Assembly (NCBI GenBank): GCA_965220775.1
Contig: OZ244845.1
Location: 1,116,001 to 1,180,000 of the forward strand
Direction of reading: 5' to 3'
DNA from: G963664835 sp965220775
GTDB lineage: Bacteria; Chloroflexota; UBA6077; FW602-bin22; JBCLEL01
Length of the DNA stretch: 64,000 bases
Shown: positions 26,020-35,217 of the stretch, piece by piece
Position numbering within the stretch: the stretch's first letter is position 1
Layout of the letters: the number at the start of each line of letters is the position of its first letter
Program-made: the position numbers and the translations under genes
The notes under the pieces: model-generated
Database searches by the model: none
What the model was told of the DNA's origin: nothing
Seen by the model: only the letters and a program-made list of their open reading frames with translations

Positions 26020-27293
26020 TGCAGGGGTTTTTGATTCTCTAACATCCGTTGTCACCCAAAGGTTGGCGGTGGTCTTGCCTTCCCCCTCTCCTCTGGATTC
26101 CAGCCCCGTATCGGGGTAGGGGGCTGGCTTTCGCAGGGATCACCATGGACCTGAGAGGTCCGCATAAGAATATGAAAATGGGGTGACGGGCGGGTTTTTT
26201 CCATCGTCTGGTGGCCTTACCCCTCCCCACCCCTTCTGGATTCCAGCCCCGTATCGGGGTAGGGGGCTGGCTTTCGCAGGGATCACCATGGACCTGAGAG
26301 GTCCGCATAAGAATATGAAAATGGGGTGACGGGCGGGTTTTTTCCATCGTCTGGTGGCCTTACCCCTCCCCACCCCTTCTGGATTCCAGCCCCGTATCGG
26401 GGTAGGGGGCTGGCTTTCGCAGGGATCACCATGGACCTGAGAGGTCCGCATAAGAATATGAAAATGGGGTGACGGGCGGGTTTTTTCCATCGTCTGGTGG
26501 CCTTACCCCTCCCCACCCCTTCTGGATTCCAGCCCCGTATCGAGGTACGGGGCATGCTTTCATAGCAATCGCTCATGCCGGCCGGCGCCGGCACAACAAG
26601 GTAGGAAAAGCCGGAGTTGTGGTTTGGTACAGCGAATCGCCAAGGGGGATTCTGCCGCGCCCCACCCCGACCCCAGCGGGGGACAAGCCCCCGCGCTACA
26701 TTTTCTCATTCCGCCATCGACCATCGGTCTACAGTTCGGCACGTTTCGCCGGCGGAGAGTCGGCAATGAGGTTGATTGGAGGGCACATCCCGGATCGGAG
26801 TCCGGGACATGCTTTCGTACCAAGACTGGCGGCGGCCTTGCCTCCCCCCACCCCTCTGGATTCCCGCCTTCGCGGGAATGACGAATTGAGGGGCCGGAAT
26901 GGCGAGATCGCGGAATGGAGGGGTTCAACGGCGCGCTCGAAAGCCGCGTAGGCGCATTTTCGTACCAATTGCCCATGCCGGCTGGTGCCGGCACACCAAG
27001 GTATGAAAATGAGGCTTGGTGGTTGGAAGTGTTTGGGTGTGGTTGGTGCCACCCTTCCCCTCTGGATTCCGGCCTTCGCCGGAATGACGAAGCGGGGGGC
27101 CGGAATTACGAAGGGGGGCCGGTGGCATTCGGGCACTTTTGAGGCCGCGTAACATCATTTTCGTACCAATGACGACATGCGGTTTGCGGACTATCGAAAT
27201 GGCCTTGGCGGGTTGATTGTTTCGACCAACTGCTTGTCGGCCTGGGAAAATACTCTAGAAGTCCTAAACATTAAAGAATAGAAAAGCCCTGTC
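26020..27293. mobile_element. TIR-bounded non-coding element, copy C (inside ribE)
   Basis: A 1274-base element. Left tip CAGGGGTTTTTGATTCT (from 26022) and right tip, read as complement, CAGGGCTTTTCTATTCT (ending 27291). GATGT flanks it directly (26015-26019 and 27294-27298). The interior has three 143-bp repeats, a single 276-bp-type unit (about 26545-26830), and right-hand modules shared with element A (about 26840-27290). It splits the riboflavin synthase remnant and contains no protein gene. Same end structure and duplication length as element A, so they form one family. Confidence 0.88.
26098..26530. repeat. 143-bp tandem repeats inside element C
   Basis: CACCATGGACCTGAGAGGTC recurs at 26141, 26284 and 26427, exact steps of 143, with virtually identical units. 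Each unit contains CCCCGTATCGGGGTAGGGGG and a run of GGGTTTTTTCC. A single related unit is present at about 18605-18795 and in element B near 10890-10980. The near identity implies recent expansion. Confidence 0.92.
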
Positions 27294-27341
27294 GATGTCG
27301 GCGGCGGTCAGGCCAATTCCGACAGCGATGATAACCTCGTT
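27294..27341 (-). pseudogene. ribE: Riboflavin synthase remnant, inner fragment next to ribD
   Basis: On the minus strand, directly after the ribD stop, the bases read NEVIIAVGIGLTAAD, resembling the I-A-V-D-G-I-S-L-T-V strand of riboflavin synthase with one residue missing. It continues in frame into the fragment at 25856-26019 once element C is removed. No start codon or N-terminal MFTG motif is present. A deletion that removed most of ribE and joined its tail to ribD before the element arrived is the simplest reading. Confidence 0.65.
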
Positions 27342-28520
27342 CTACCGTTTCGCGGAACTCCAGTGCGTCCTCCTCCATTCCGACCCAATATCGGCAGTAA
27401 GCAGGGCGTCGGGGCCTACCTGCATTACCTTTATCGATGATACCTCCAGCTGGTCAAGCGAAGAGAATCCTTCGCCGCCAACCGCCGGCACGGCCATTCT
27501 GCCGCCTACGACGCTGGCACCTACAAACGCCCATATTTCATCCACCAGTCCATCGGCCAGGAAATTCCAGTGGGTCTCTCCTCCGCCTTCTACCAGCACC
27601 TCGTTCACGCCCTGTTCCGCCAGCCAGGATAATATCCATCGGGCGACCGTTGCGGGTTCATCAGACGGCACCGCGACAAACTCGATGCCGGCGAAGATCA
27701 ACTGATCGATCCTCTCTCTGGGAGCGTTTGGGCCAAAGGCTATTATGGTTCGATCTCGGTCATCGGTTCGGACTAACCGGCCGTCGACCGGCGTACGCGC
27801 ACGCGGATCGAGCACTACCCTGAATGGGTTTTGCCTCGATCGTCGGTGCCGTCGAGATGGACGGGGAGTCAACTGGGGATCGTCCGCCAATACGGTGCCT
27901 ACGCCGGTGATTATGGCGTCTACCTGGTCTCTCAGGTCGTGTACCAGCGCCCGAGACTCCTGGGAAGTAATCCATTTGCTTTGACCGCTGCCGGTTGCGG
28001 ACTTTCCGTCCAGGGTCATGGCCCACTTGCTAGTTACGTATGGTAGGCCGACCGATAGACGTTTCGCAAATCCGGCTATGGGTCGGCGAAAGCGGGCACC
28101 GTCGTCGACTTCGGTGGGTGTGCCGGCCCTGGTCAGGGCTGCTAGGCCCTTGCCACTCACCGCCGGGCTCGGATCGATCATGCCGACACTGACACGGGCT
28201 ATGCCGGCGTCAATTATTGCGTCGGTGCAAGGCGGCGTGAGGCCCTGGGTGCAGCAAGGCTCCAAAGTCACGTACATGCGCGCGCCTCGGGCTTCGGAGC
28301 CGGCGCGTTTCAACGCCACGATCTCGGCGTGGTCTTGGCCCGCCGGCTGGGTATGACCCACCGCGATCACTTCGGAATCTTTCACTATCAGCGCGCCAAC
28401 CGGAGGATTCGGAGCGCTACGCCCGCGCGCCTTGTCCGCTTCTATTAGTGCGAGGGCAAATGGATCATCGCAAGCCGGAGGCCCGGGCCTGTCGGTTACA
28501 GCCCCTTTCACAGAACTCAT
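27342..28520 (-). CDS. ribD: RibD: riboflavin deaminase / reductase
   Basis: Bifunctional enzyme for steps two and three of the GTP branch of riboflavin synthesis. Residues about 20-145 are the cytidine-deaminase-like domain with the zinc site HAEIVAL and TLEPCCTQGLTPPC. From about 155 the DHFR-like reductase begins (PYVTSKWAMTLDGKSATGSGQSKWIT) and ends with VLVEGGGETHWNFLADGLVDEIWAF. Total 392 residues. The last 13 residues (after LLTADIG) look non-native and may be read-through into the deleted ribE. No FMN riboswitch is seen upstream of the ATG at 28520. Confidence 0.96.
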   Translation of the reverse strand: MSSVKGAVTDRPGPPACDDPFALALIEADKARGRSAPNPPVGALIVKDSEVIAVGHTQPAGQDHAEIVALKRAGSEARGARMYVTLEPCCTQGLTPPCTDAIIDAGIARVSVGMIDPSPAVSGKGLAALTRAGTPTEVDDGARFRRPIAGFAKRLSVGLPYVTSKWAMTLDGKSATGSGQSKWITSQESRALVHDLRDQVDAIITGVGTVLADDPQLTPRPSRRHRRSRQNPFRVVLDPRARTPVDGRLVRTDDRDRTIIAFGPNAPRERIDQLIFAGIEFVAVPSDEPATVARWILSWLAEQGVNEVLVEGGGETHWNFLADGLVDEIWAFVGASVVGGRMAVPAVGGEGFSSLDQLEVSSIKVMQVGPDALLTADIGSEWRRTHWSSAKR

Positions 28521-28816
28521 ATGCCTTTTTCGTCATTAGCATCGAATCCAACGGTCGATAAGGTAGTGATTGTACGTAGCAGGACCTGAGACGACAAATC
28601 TCGGTTCGTTATTCGCGTTGGACTGGGTCGTACTTGAGAGTTCGGCAAATCCATTCGTGTCCATTCAACCACGATCCTATACCTTCGCTCGAAACGCGAA
28701 GATACCGTCGAGGCATATTTGCACCTGCTTGCGGCGTGGTGCTAACATCGACTCAGGGAGACGTCCCCATAGTAGCCTGTTCCAAGAATCAGTCGTTGCC
28801 GGACCGACGAGCGAGT

Positions 28817-29533
28817 ATGGAATTCAAAATGCCAATCCCACATCGATTATTCAATCTGCAAAAGGTCGACTCTGATCTCGACCTGCTCAGTGCCAGACTT
28901 GCTGAGATCCGGGCGAGCCGAGAAGAAAGCGAAGAATTGGTTCATGCTCGCAAAGAAGTCGACCAGCGAGAAGAAACGTTGCGGCAACTTGAGACCAAAC
29001 TAAAGGATCTCGAGTGGACGGTCTCCGATCTTACCACGAAGATCGAGCGTAATGAGGGCAAGCTATATGGCGGCACAATCCAAAATCCCAAGGAATTGGA
29101 CGGTTTCAGACGAGAGGTAGAGTACGAACGACAACGGCGAACCCGGATCGAGGACGAGATTCTGGATGATATGGGCACTCAAGAGGAAGAAGAGAGGGTT
29201 CATGCGCAGGCCGGAGCGCACCTCGCTACAGTCCTTGGCGAGTGGAAGTCCCACCAAGTCGAGCTTGCCAAGGAAGAATCAGGGGTCAGCGAACGGATCG
29301 GACAGCTAGTGTCGGAGCGTGGTCAGCTGTCGAACCAGCTTCCCGCCCAATCAAGGTCCGCATACGAAAGGCTGCGCGGCACACGTAGAGGACTTGCCGT
29401 GGCAACCATCGATCGCAACAACTGCGGTGGATGCCGAATCTCACTACCTGTCGTAATTGTTCAGAGGGTCCGCCGGAGTAACGAGCAAGTCCACTGTCCC
29501 AGCTGTGGGCGGTTCTTGGTCATGGGAGCTTAA
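28817..29533 (+). CDS. CT398-like coiled-coil protein with C-terminal zinc ribbon
   Basis: A 238-residue protein. Residues 1 to about 180 are a long, highly charged coiled coil (heptad-rich EELVHARKEVDQREETLRQLETKLKDLEW onward). The last 40 residues hold a C4 zinc ribbon: CGGC and CPSCG. The middle has the family mark NPKELDGFRREVEYER. This is the widely conserved zf-RING_7/CT398 group, of unsettled role, proposed to bind nucleic acid or flagellar and secretion parts. The ATG at 28817 gives the usual family length; earlier starts would add an unrelated tail. It faces groEL across a 250-base gap. Confidence 0.87.
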   Translation: MEFKMPIPHRLFNLQKVDSDLDLLSARLAEIRASREESEELVHARKEVDQREETLRQLETKLKDLEWTVSDLTTKIERNEGKLYGGTIQNPKELDGFRREVEYERQRRTRIEDEILDDMGTQEEEERVHAQAGAHLATVLGEWKSHQVELAKEESGVSERIGQLVSERGQLSNQLPAQSRSAYERLRGTRRGLAVATIDRNNCGGCRISLPVVIVQRVRRSNEQVHCPSCGRFLVMGA

Positions 29534-29688
29534 CGCCTAGAATCCGTCGGGTCCAACCCCACCGGCACCGGCCAAGTGGAGCATCAGGCCCACCTCAAGA
29601 GCTTGTGTTGGGAAGAGCCTGGATTTCTGAACTCAAGAGCAGCGGCGACGGCCGGCTCTATGCCAGTCTGTCGGGACCTAAACGACTT

Positions 29689-29721
29689 GACGGGGGAAAG
29701 ATTGGGATTCGATCCCCCGTC
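29689..29721. terminator. Hairpin between convergent zinc-ribbon and groEL genes
   Basis: GACGGGGGA (29689-29697) and TCCCCCGTC (29713-29721) form a perfect 9-bp stem with a 15-base loop. It lies between two convergent genes, where a bidirectional stop is expected. There is no T tract, so it may be only a weak or factor-aided terminator. The rest of 29534-29784 shows nothing else, and it does not have the conserved core of RNase P RNA. Confidence 0.4.
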
Positions 29722-29784
29722 TGGAACGCGTCGCTAGAAAATGCGCACGAACGAGACCATGCAGGTCAATGTTCGAGATGTCAC

Positions 29785-31437
29785 CTACATTCCCATGCCC
29801 ATGGGCCCTGGCCCGTGGCTGTGATCTGCTGCCGGTGGCTTCTCTTCCTCCGGAATATCGGTGATCAAAGCCTCAGTGCTCAGGATCATGCCGGCGATCG
29901 ACGCCGCATTCTCGACTGCGCTGCGGGTTACCTTCGCCGGGTCGATGATGCCCATGGATACCAGGTCGGTGTATTTGTTAGAGACTACATCGTAGCCGTA
30001 GCTGTTGTTTCCGTCGTCGTCATGGAACCGACGCACATTCTCTACAACGACCGATCCGTCCATTCCGGCATTGGCCACTATCTGTCGCAGCGGCTCTTCC
30101 AACGCACGTCGAACGATTTCGACGCCTACGCCTTCGTCGCCGTCCAGGCTCAGATCATCGAGGGAGGCCACTGCATTGATCAGAGCCACGCCGCCACCGG
30201 TAACTACCCCTTCTTCGACGGCCGCACGAGTCGCGGACAGAGCATCTTCCACTCGGTGCTTCTTCTCTTTGAGCTCGACCTCGGTGGCTGCCCCGACCTT
30301 GAGCACCGCGACACCGCCGGAAAGTTTTGCCAATCTTTCTTGCAGTTTTTCCTTGTCGTAGTCGGAAGTAGAGGCCTCGGCTTGCGCCTTGATCGCGTTC
30401 ACTCGAGCTTCGATATTCTCTTGGATACCCTTACCCTCGACAATGGTAGTTTCATCCTTGGTAGCCGTTACCCGCCGAGCCTGCCCCAAGTCGGTGAGCG
30501 TTGCCGATTCGAGCCGCCTGCCCGTTTCCTCAGACAGCACCTGACCTCCGGTCAATACGGCGATGTCGGCCAGCATTTCCTTGCGCCTGTCTCCAAAGCC
30601 GGGGGCTTTGACCGCAAGTACATTGAGGGTTCCGCGTAGTTTGTTGACCACCATGGTCGCTAGGGCCTCGCCTTCGATATCCTCGGCAAGCACCAATAGC
30701 GCCTTACGACCGCTTTGGATCAGCTTTTCAAGAAGGGGAACTACGTCAGCGATCGCAGTTAACTTCTTGTCGGTAAGCAAGATGTAAGGTTCTTCTAAGG
30801 TGGCTTCCGTACGCTCCTGGTTGGTAATCAAGTAAGGAGAGATGTACCCTCGGTCGAATGACATTCCTTCGACAAATTCTGTCTCGAAGCGTAGTCCACG
30901 CGACTCTTCGACGGTAATTACGCCGTCCTTTCCGACACGGTCCATTACCTCGGCGATGAGGTCTCCGATCTCCCTATCGGCCGCGGATATCGCGGCGATG
31001 TGGGCTATGTCGTCCTTTCCTTCTACAGGCTTGGCGTTTTCCTTGATGCGTTCGACCACGACGTTTGATGCGCTCTCGATGCCCCTCTTTAGCAGCATCG
31101 GATTGGCCCCTGCGGCCACGTTGCGCAAACCGTGGGTGACCATTGATTGCGCGAGCACGGTGGCCGTAGTAGTGCCGTCGCCGGCAACATCGTTGGTCTT
31201 GGTGGCCGCCTCTTTCAGCAGCTGCGCGCCCATGTTTTCGAAAGGCTCTGGCAGCTCGATCTCCTTGGCTACGGTCACACCATCATGACTAACTGTCGGT
31301 GCGCCCCATTTCTTGCTTATCGCGACGTTACGCCCCTTGGGGCCGAGCGTGGTCTTCACGGTGTCAGCCATAAGGTCGATCCCGCGCTTGAGCGCCCGCC
31401 GAGCTTCTTCATCGAATACTAGTTGTTTGCCCGCCAT
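29785..31437 (-). CDS. groEL: 60 kDa chaperonin GroEL
   Basis: ATP-driven protein-folding chamber with GroES. About 550 residues with standard marks: VKTTLGPKGRNVAI, DGTTTATVLAQ (nucleotide loop), the apical-domain FDRGYISPY and the LEEPYILLTDKKL block, VVTGGGVALINA, and YDVVSNKYTDLVSMGIIDPAKVTRSA. The tail ends PMGMGM, a short GGM-like tail. The ATG at 31437 follows GGAGGG by about eight bases; an in-frame TTG two codons earlier is less likely. It follows groES by 37 bases. Confidence 0.98.
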   Translation of the reverse strand: MAGKQLVFDEEARRALKRGIDLMADTVKTTLGPKGRNVAISKKWGAPTVSHDGVTVAKEIELPEPFENMGAQLLKEAATKTNDVAGDGTTTATVLAQSMVTHGLRNVAAGANPMLLKRGIESASNVVVERIKENAKPVEGKDDIAHIAAISAADREIGDLIAEVMDRVGKDGVITVEESRGLRFETEFVEGMSFDRGYISPYLITNQERTEATLEEPYILLTDKKLTAIADVVPLLEKLIQSGRKALLVLAEDIEGEALATMVVNKLRGTLNVLAVKAPGFGDRRKEMLADIAVLTGGQVLSEETGRRLESATLTDLGQARRVTATKDETTIVEGKGIQENIEARVNAIKAQAEASTSDYDKEKLQERLAKLSGGVAVLKVGAATEVELKEKKHRVEDALSATRAAVEEGVVTGGGVALINAVASLDDLSLDGDEGVGVEIVRRALEEPLRQIVANAGMDGSVVVENVRRFHDDDGNNSYGYDVVSNKYTDLVSMGIIDPAKVTRSAVENAASIAGMILSTEALITDIPEEEKPPAADHSHGPGPMGMGM

Positions 31438-31474
31438 TATCAAGACCCTCCAATCGGTCCGTTATTTTGTCCTT

Positions 31475-31768
31475 CTATTCTACGACGGCCAGTACGTCAG
31501 ATTCGCGGAGAATCAAGACATCCTCGTCATCAAGACTGTACTCAGTACCGGCAAATCTTGTATAGATTACGGTATCGCCTTTATTCACCTCGATGGGAAG
31601 AGTTTGGCCGTCCTCGGTCACTCGCCCGGGACCCACCACAATGACAGTCCCTTGTTGAGGCTTTTCGGTCACGGTATCCGGCAACACTAATCCGCTAACT
31701 GTTGTTTCTTCCCGCTCCGCTGGTTTGACTACCAGGCGATCTCCGAGCGGACGTAGCTCCTTCGCCAT
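31475..31768 (-). CDS. groES: 10 kDa chaperonin GroES
   Basis: Heptameric lid for GroEL. The 97-residue protein has LRPLGDRLVVKPAEREETTVSGL at the start, the mobile loop, and the KGDTVIYTRFAGTEYSLDDEDVLILRESDVLAVVE end. First gene of a groES-groEL operon. No CIRCE repeat (TTAGCACTC-N9-GAGTGCTAA) is present in 31769-31940, so HrcA control is not supported; ATACTAAT-like sequence on the minus strand near 31865-31880 may be the -10. Confidence 0.98.
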   Translation of the reverse strand: MAKELRPLGDRLVVKPAEREETTVSGLVLPDTVTEKPQQGTVIVVGPGRVTEDGQTLPIEVNKGDTVIYTRFAGTEYSLDDEDVLILRESDVLAVVE

Positions 31769-31942
31769 TATTGAGATACTCCTGAGACCCAGTTTTTCGC
31801 AGCAACTTCGACATGTGTGCTGACGGCAGGTCTATCCAGCAACCAATGATGCCACAGGACTATTAGATTAGTATATGAAGCCGGTAAGACGTAAATAAGA
31901 AGCCGGGACTCGCCCCGAGAGGCTACCCGAGCTCGCATCAGC

Positions 31943-32500
31943 CTAGCCGCCGGCCAAATGGACTTGCTCTAGCTCCAAGAGCACGGCCTTTACCCAACTG
32001 CCGCCGGCATAACCTCCTATGGAACCATTGCTTCTTATCACTCTGTGACAGGGGATCATTATTGCTATTGGGTTCGCCGAAACGGCGCCTCCAACCGCAC
32101 GCGCCGCGCGAGAGTTGCCTATCGCGCAGGCGACCGACTGATACGTCACCGTTCGGCCAGCCGGGACCGTCATCAGGTGCCGCCAGACTAAGAGTTGAAA
32201 TTCAGTACCTTCCAAGGCGAGCGGCAGATCAAATGTCAGACGACGTCCGACAGCATATTCATTCAACTGCCGTTCGACACGTCGCAAGAGGGCCAAGTTG
32301 GATTCTTCAAGATGGGAGTCGGGTTTGCGCCCCATAGACTCTAATACAACGTCCTCTGATTCAGCCGGAGGATTCAACCGAACCAGTTGGCCTTCACGAA
32401 TCGAGACTCGATGCCATCCCAGGGACGTCGCGAGAACAACATGCTGATTCTTGTTGTGAGTTGCGGCCTGTAATCTCTGCAACGTGCCCGAGAGACTCAT
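31943..32500 (-). CDS. ogt: Methylated-DNA-protein cysteine S-methyltransferase
   Basis: Suicide repair protein for O6-alkylguanine. About 185 residues; the active-site motif IMIPCHRVIRSNGSIGGYAGG carries the acceptor Cys, preceded by the DNA-binding helix-turn-helix with the arginine finger (SRAARAVGGAV) and the TYQSVACAIG block. The chosen ATG at 32500 shares one base with the secA stop (TAATG), so it is translationally coupled to secA; an earlier GTG at 32524 would lie inside secA. The N-terminal half is divergent. An unusual partner for secA, with no obvious functional link. Confidence 0.93.
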   Translation of the reverse strand: MSLSGTLQRLQAATHNKNQHVVLATSLGWHRVSIREGQLVRLNPPAESEDVVLESMGRKPDSHLEESNLALLRRVERQLNEYAVGRRLTFDLPLALEGTEFQLLVWRHLMTVPAGRTVTYQSVACAIGNSRAARAVGGAVSANPIAIMIPCHRVIRSNGSIGGYAGGSWVKAVLLELEQVHLAGG

Positions 32501-35217
32501 TAAGCTTGAATCCGCCCGTGGCACCGCTTGTACTTCCTGCCGCTGCCGCAGGGACAGGGATGATTCCGACCGACCTTGTTGCTCACCGTGGACGCGGCAC
32601 CACCGTTATCCGAAACATTAGTAGAGACCCGGCGGCTTTGTCGCGGTATTGGCGGCGACTGTAGAGCTACGTGGAAAATGGCGTGTACCACTTCCTGGCG
32701 GATGCCGGCGAGTAATCCTTGGAACATATTGTAGGCTTCGGATTTGTACTCGACTAAGGGGTCTCGCTGGCCGTAGGCGCGGAGGCCTATGCCTTGACGC
32801 AACTCGTCGATTGCCGTCAGGTGTCCGACCCAATTGCGGTCTATGACATTAAGGAGGACTAGCCTTTCGGCTCGCCGCATCAAGTCGGCACCGAGTTCGA
32901 CTTCTCGCGTTTCGTACGCCCAATTCGCAATAGACTTGAGATAATCGGTCAGTTCGTCTCGATTCAACTGAGCCAACGTATCTGCGGAAAACTCGGCCGG
33001 AGTCGGCATTATTGCCGCTATTGAGGTTGCCAGCGTCTCTAGATCCCAGTCTGCGGAGTCGTTTCCGACCGTATGTGTCTCTACCAGATCATCGATCACT
33101 TCACTTGCCATCTTTGTGATGACGCTTCTAAGGTCCTCATCCGAGAGCACCTTGTGTCTCTCTGAGTAGATAATCGCCCGTTGCTTATTGACGACATCGT
33201 CGTACTCGACCACGTGCTTGCGCAGATCAAAGTTGTGGCCCTCTACTCTCGTCTGCGCGTTCTCGATCGCCTTGGACACTAGGTCGTGCTCGATCGGGAC
33301 ATTATCTTGCATTCCGAATCGGCTCATCAGGTCAGCGATATTTGGCCCGCCAAATCGGCGCATGAGCTCATCTTGCAATGAGAGGTAGAAGCTCGAGGAC
33401 CCGGGATCGCCCTGCCGGCCGGCGCGACCACGCAACTGATTGTCGATCCGTCGAGCTTCGTGACGCTCGGTGCCGATAATATGCAGACCGCCCAAGTCAC
33501 GTACCATTTGACCATCGCGTTCGCAGTCGGAGCGGGCGGCGTTCAATGCGTCAGCTACTTGCTCCTCGGTCGCGTTCTCACGGGTCAGGCCCGCCTTGCG
33601 AAGGTATTCCTCGACCAGTCCTTCCGGGTTTCCTCCCAGCAGTATGTCAACCCCACGCCCCGCCATATTGGTGGCAATTGTCACAGCGTTTGGCCGGCCG
33701 GCCTGGGCGACTATCTCAGCTTCCTGCTCATGGTATTTGGCGTTGAGAACCTGATGGGCGATCTTCTGTCTCTTGAGCAAGCCGCTCAGGTGCTCGGACT
33801 TCTCGATGGAGGTTGTACCCACCAAGACTGGCGTCTGCTGCTCGTTAAGTAACCGAATCTCGTCGACTGCCGCCCCATACTTGGCGTCCTCGCTTTTGTA
33901 TACCTGATCGGAAGAATCCTCCCGCACCATTGGTCTGTGGGTGGGCACCGACACAACCTCGAGGTTGTAAATGCGCGCAAATTCCTCTTTCTCCGTCGTA
34001 GCCGTGCCGGTCATACCGGCCAGCTTTTCGTACATCCTGAAATAGTTTTGGAAGGTGATGGTGGCCATCGTTTGGCTTTCACGCTGAATTCGGACGCGCT
34101 CTTTGGCTTCTATGGCCTGATGCAGTCCATCGGAGTAGCGCCGGCCTATCATCAGGCGGCCCGTGAACTCATCGACTATCACGATTTCGGCCAGAGCGTG
34201 GTGTCTGCCTCCGCCAAGCACCTCTCCGTCCAAGTAGAGAACGTAGTCGACGTCGCGCTCAAAAATGAACTGAGCTTTCAGGGCCTGCTCCAAGTAATGG
34301 GTCAATTCGAAGTTGTCCGGAGCGTAAAGATTGCTTATTCCCAGTACTGACTCGACCGCTTCGATTCCCTGCTCCGTCAGTGACACAGTCCGCGACTTCT
34401 CGTCGATGGTGAAATGTTGATCTGGTCTTAGTTTGGGGACAAACCGAGCAAACTGTTGGTACTGGTCGGTGGCCTGCTCCGCTTGGCCAGAGATGATCAG
34501 AGGCGTGCGCGCCTCGTCGATCAGGATGTTATCTACCTCGTCTACGATGGCGAAGTGGCGCGCGCGTTGCACCCGTTGGGACAAATCAACCACCATGTTG
34601 TCCCGGAGGTAGTCAAAGCCGAATTCATTATTGGTGCCGTAGGTAATGTCCGCATCGTATGCGTCCTTGCGGCTTACTTGATTAAGGTGCTGTAGGCTCA
34701 GGGACTCACCTGGATGGTCCGGATCGTATATGTATCCGGACTCGTGCTGGATGACGCCCACGGTGAGGCCCAATGCGTGAAAGATCGGACCCATCCAAAC
34801 CGCGTCACGTTTCGCGAGATAGTCATTGACCGTAACGAGATGACAACCTTCTCCAGTGAGCGCATTCAAATAAAGGGGCAGAGTAGCGACGAGTGTCTTA
34901 CCCTCGCCGGTCCGCATTTCCGCGATCTTTCCCTGGTGGAGCGCGATGCCACCCATGAGCTGCACATCGAAATGGCGCATTCCAAGCCATCGCACGGCGG
35001 ATTCTCGTACCACTGCGAATGTCTCTGGAAGTAAGTCGTCCAGAGTTTCGCCTTGGTTTAGCCGCTGACGGAACTCGTCGGTCTTGTCGCGCAGTTCGTC
35101 ATCGGTCAGGGACTGAATTGACTGTTCGAGGTCATTTGTGTCGGCAACAGCGGATGATAGGCGCTCGATTTCGCGCTCGTTGCTGTCGCCAACGATCTTC
35201 GTTAGCCACCCAAGCAT
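32500..35217 (-). CDS. secA: Preprotein translocase ATPase SecA
   Basis: Drives Sec-dependent export. The 905-residue protein has NBD1 with Walker A MRTGEGKTLVA and Walker B VDEVDNILIDEARTPLI, the preprotein cross-linking domain, NBD2 (ATNMAGRGVDILLGGNP and GRAGRQGDPGSS), the helical scaffold and two-helix finger, and a C-terminal SEC-C zinc motif (CPCGSGRKYKRCHG). Length and motif order are those of SecA1. The ATG at 35217 begins MLGWLTKIVGDSNEREI. secG, another Sec part, is far away at 60046. Confidence 0.99.
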   Translation of the reverse strand: MLGWLTKIVGDSNEREIERLSSAVADTNDLEQSIQSLTDDELRDKTDEFRQRLNQGETLDDLLPETFAVVRESAVRWLGMRHFDVQLMGGIALHQGKIAEMRTGEGKTLVATLPLYLNALTGEGCHLVTVNDYLAKRDAVWMGPIFHALGLTVGVIQHESGYIYDPDHPGESLSLQHLNQVSRKDAYDADITYGTNNEFGFDYLRDNMVVDLSQRVQRARHFAIVDEVDNILIDEARTPLIISGQAEQATDQYQQFARFVPKLRPDQHFTIDEKSRTVSLTEQGIEAVESVLGISNLYAPDNFELTHYLEQALKAQFIFERDVDYVLYLDGEVLGGGRHHALAEIVIVDEFTGRLMIGRRYSDGLHQAIEAKERVRIQRESQTMATITFQNYFRMYEKLAGMTGTATTEKEEFARIYNLEVVSVPTHRPMVREDSSDQVYKSEDAKYGAAVDEIRLLNEQQTPVLVGTTSIEKSEHLSGLLKRQKIAHQVLNAKYHEQEAEIVAQAGRPNAVTIATNMAGRGVDILLGGNPEGLVEEYLRKAGLTRENATEEQVADALNAARSDCERDGQMVRDLGGLHIIGTERHEARRIDNQLRGRAGRQGDPGSSSFYLSLQDELMRRFGGPNIADLMSRFGMQDNVPIEHDLVSKAIENAQTRVEGHNFDLRKHVVEYDDVVNKQRAIIYSERHKVLSDEDLRSVITKMASEVIDDLVETHTVGNDSADWDLETLATSIAAIMPTPAEFSADTLAQLNRDELTDYLKSIANWAYETREVELGADLMRRAERLVLLNVIDRNWVGHLTAIDELRQGIGLRAYGQRDPLVEYKSEAYNMFQGLLAGIRQEVVHAIFHVALQSPPIPRQSRRVSTNVSDNGGAASTVSNKVGRNHPCPCGSGRKYKRCHGRIQA

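Noticed and set aside
28521..28816. FMN riboswitch upstream of ribD
   Set aside because: None of the conserved RFN element blocks is present in this 296-base gap, and no other feature is seen there.
29534..29784. Possible RNase P RNA or other structured RNA between the zinc-ribbon gene and groEL
   Set aside because: The conserved core (GAGGAAAGTCC and the closing ACAGAA-type segment) is absent; only a simple hairpin is seen.
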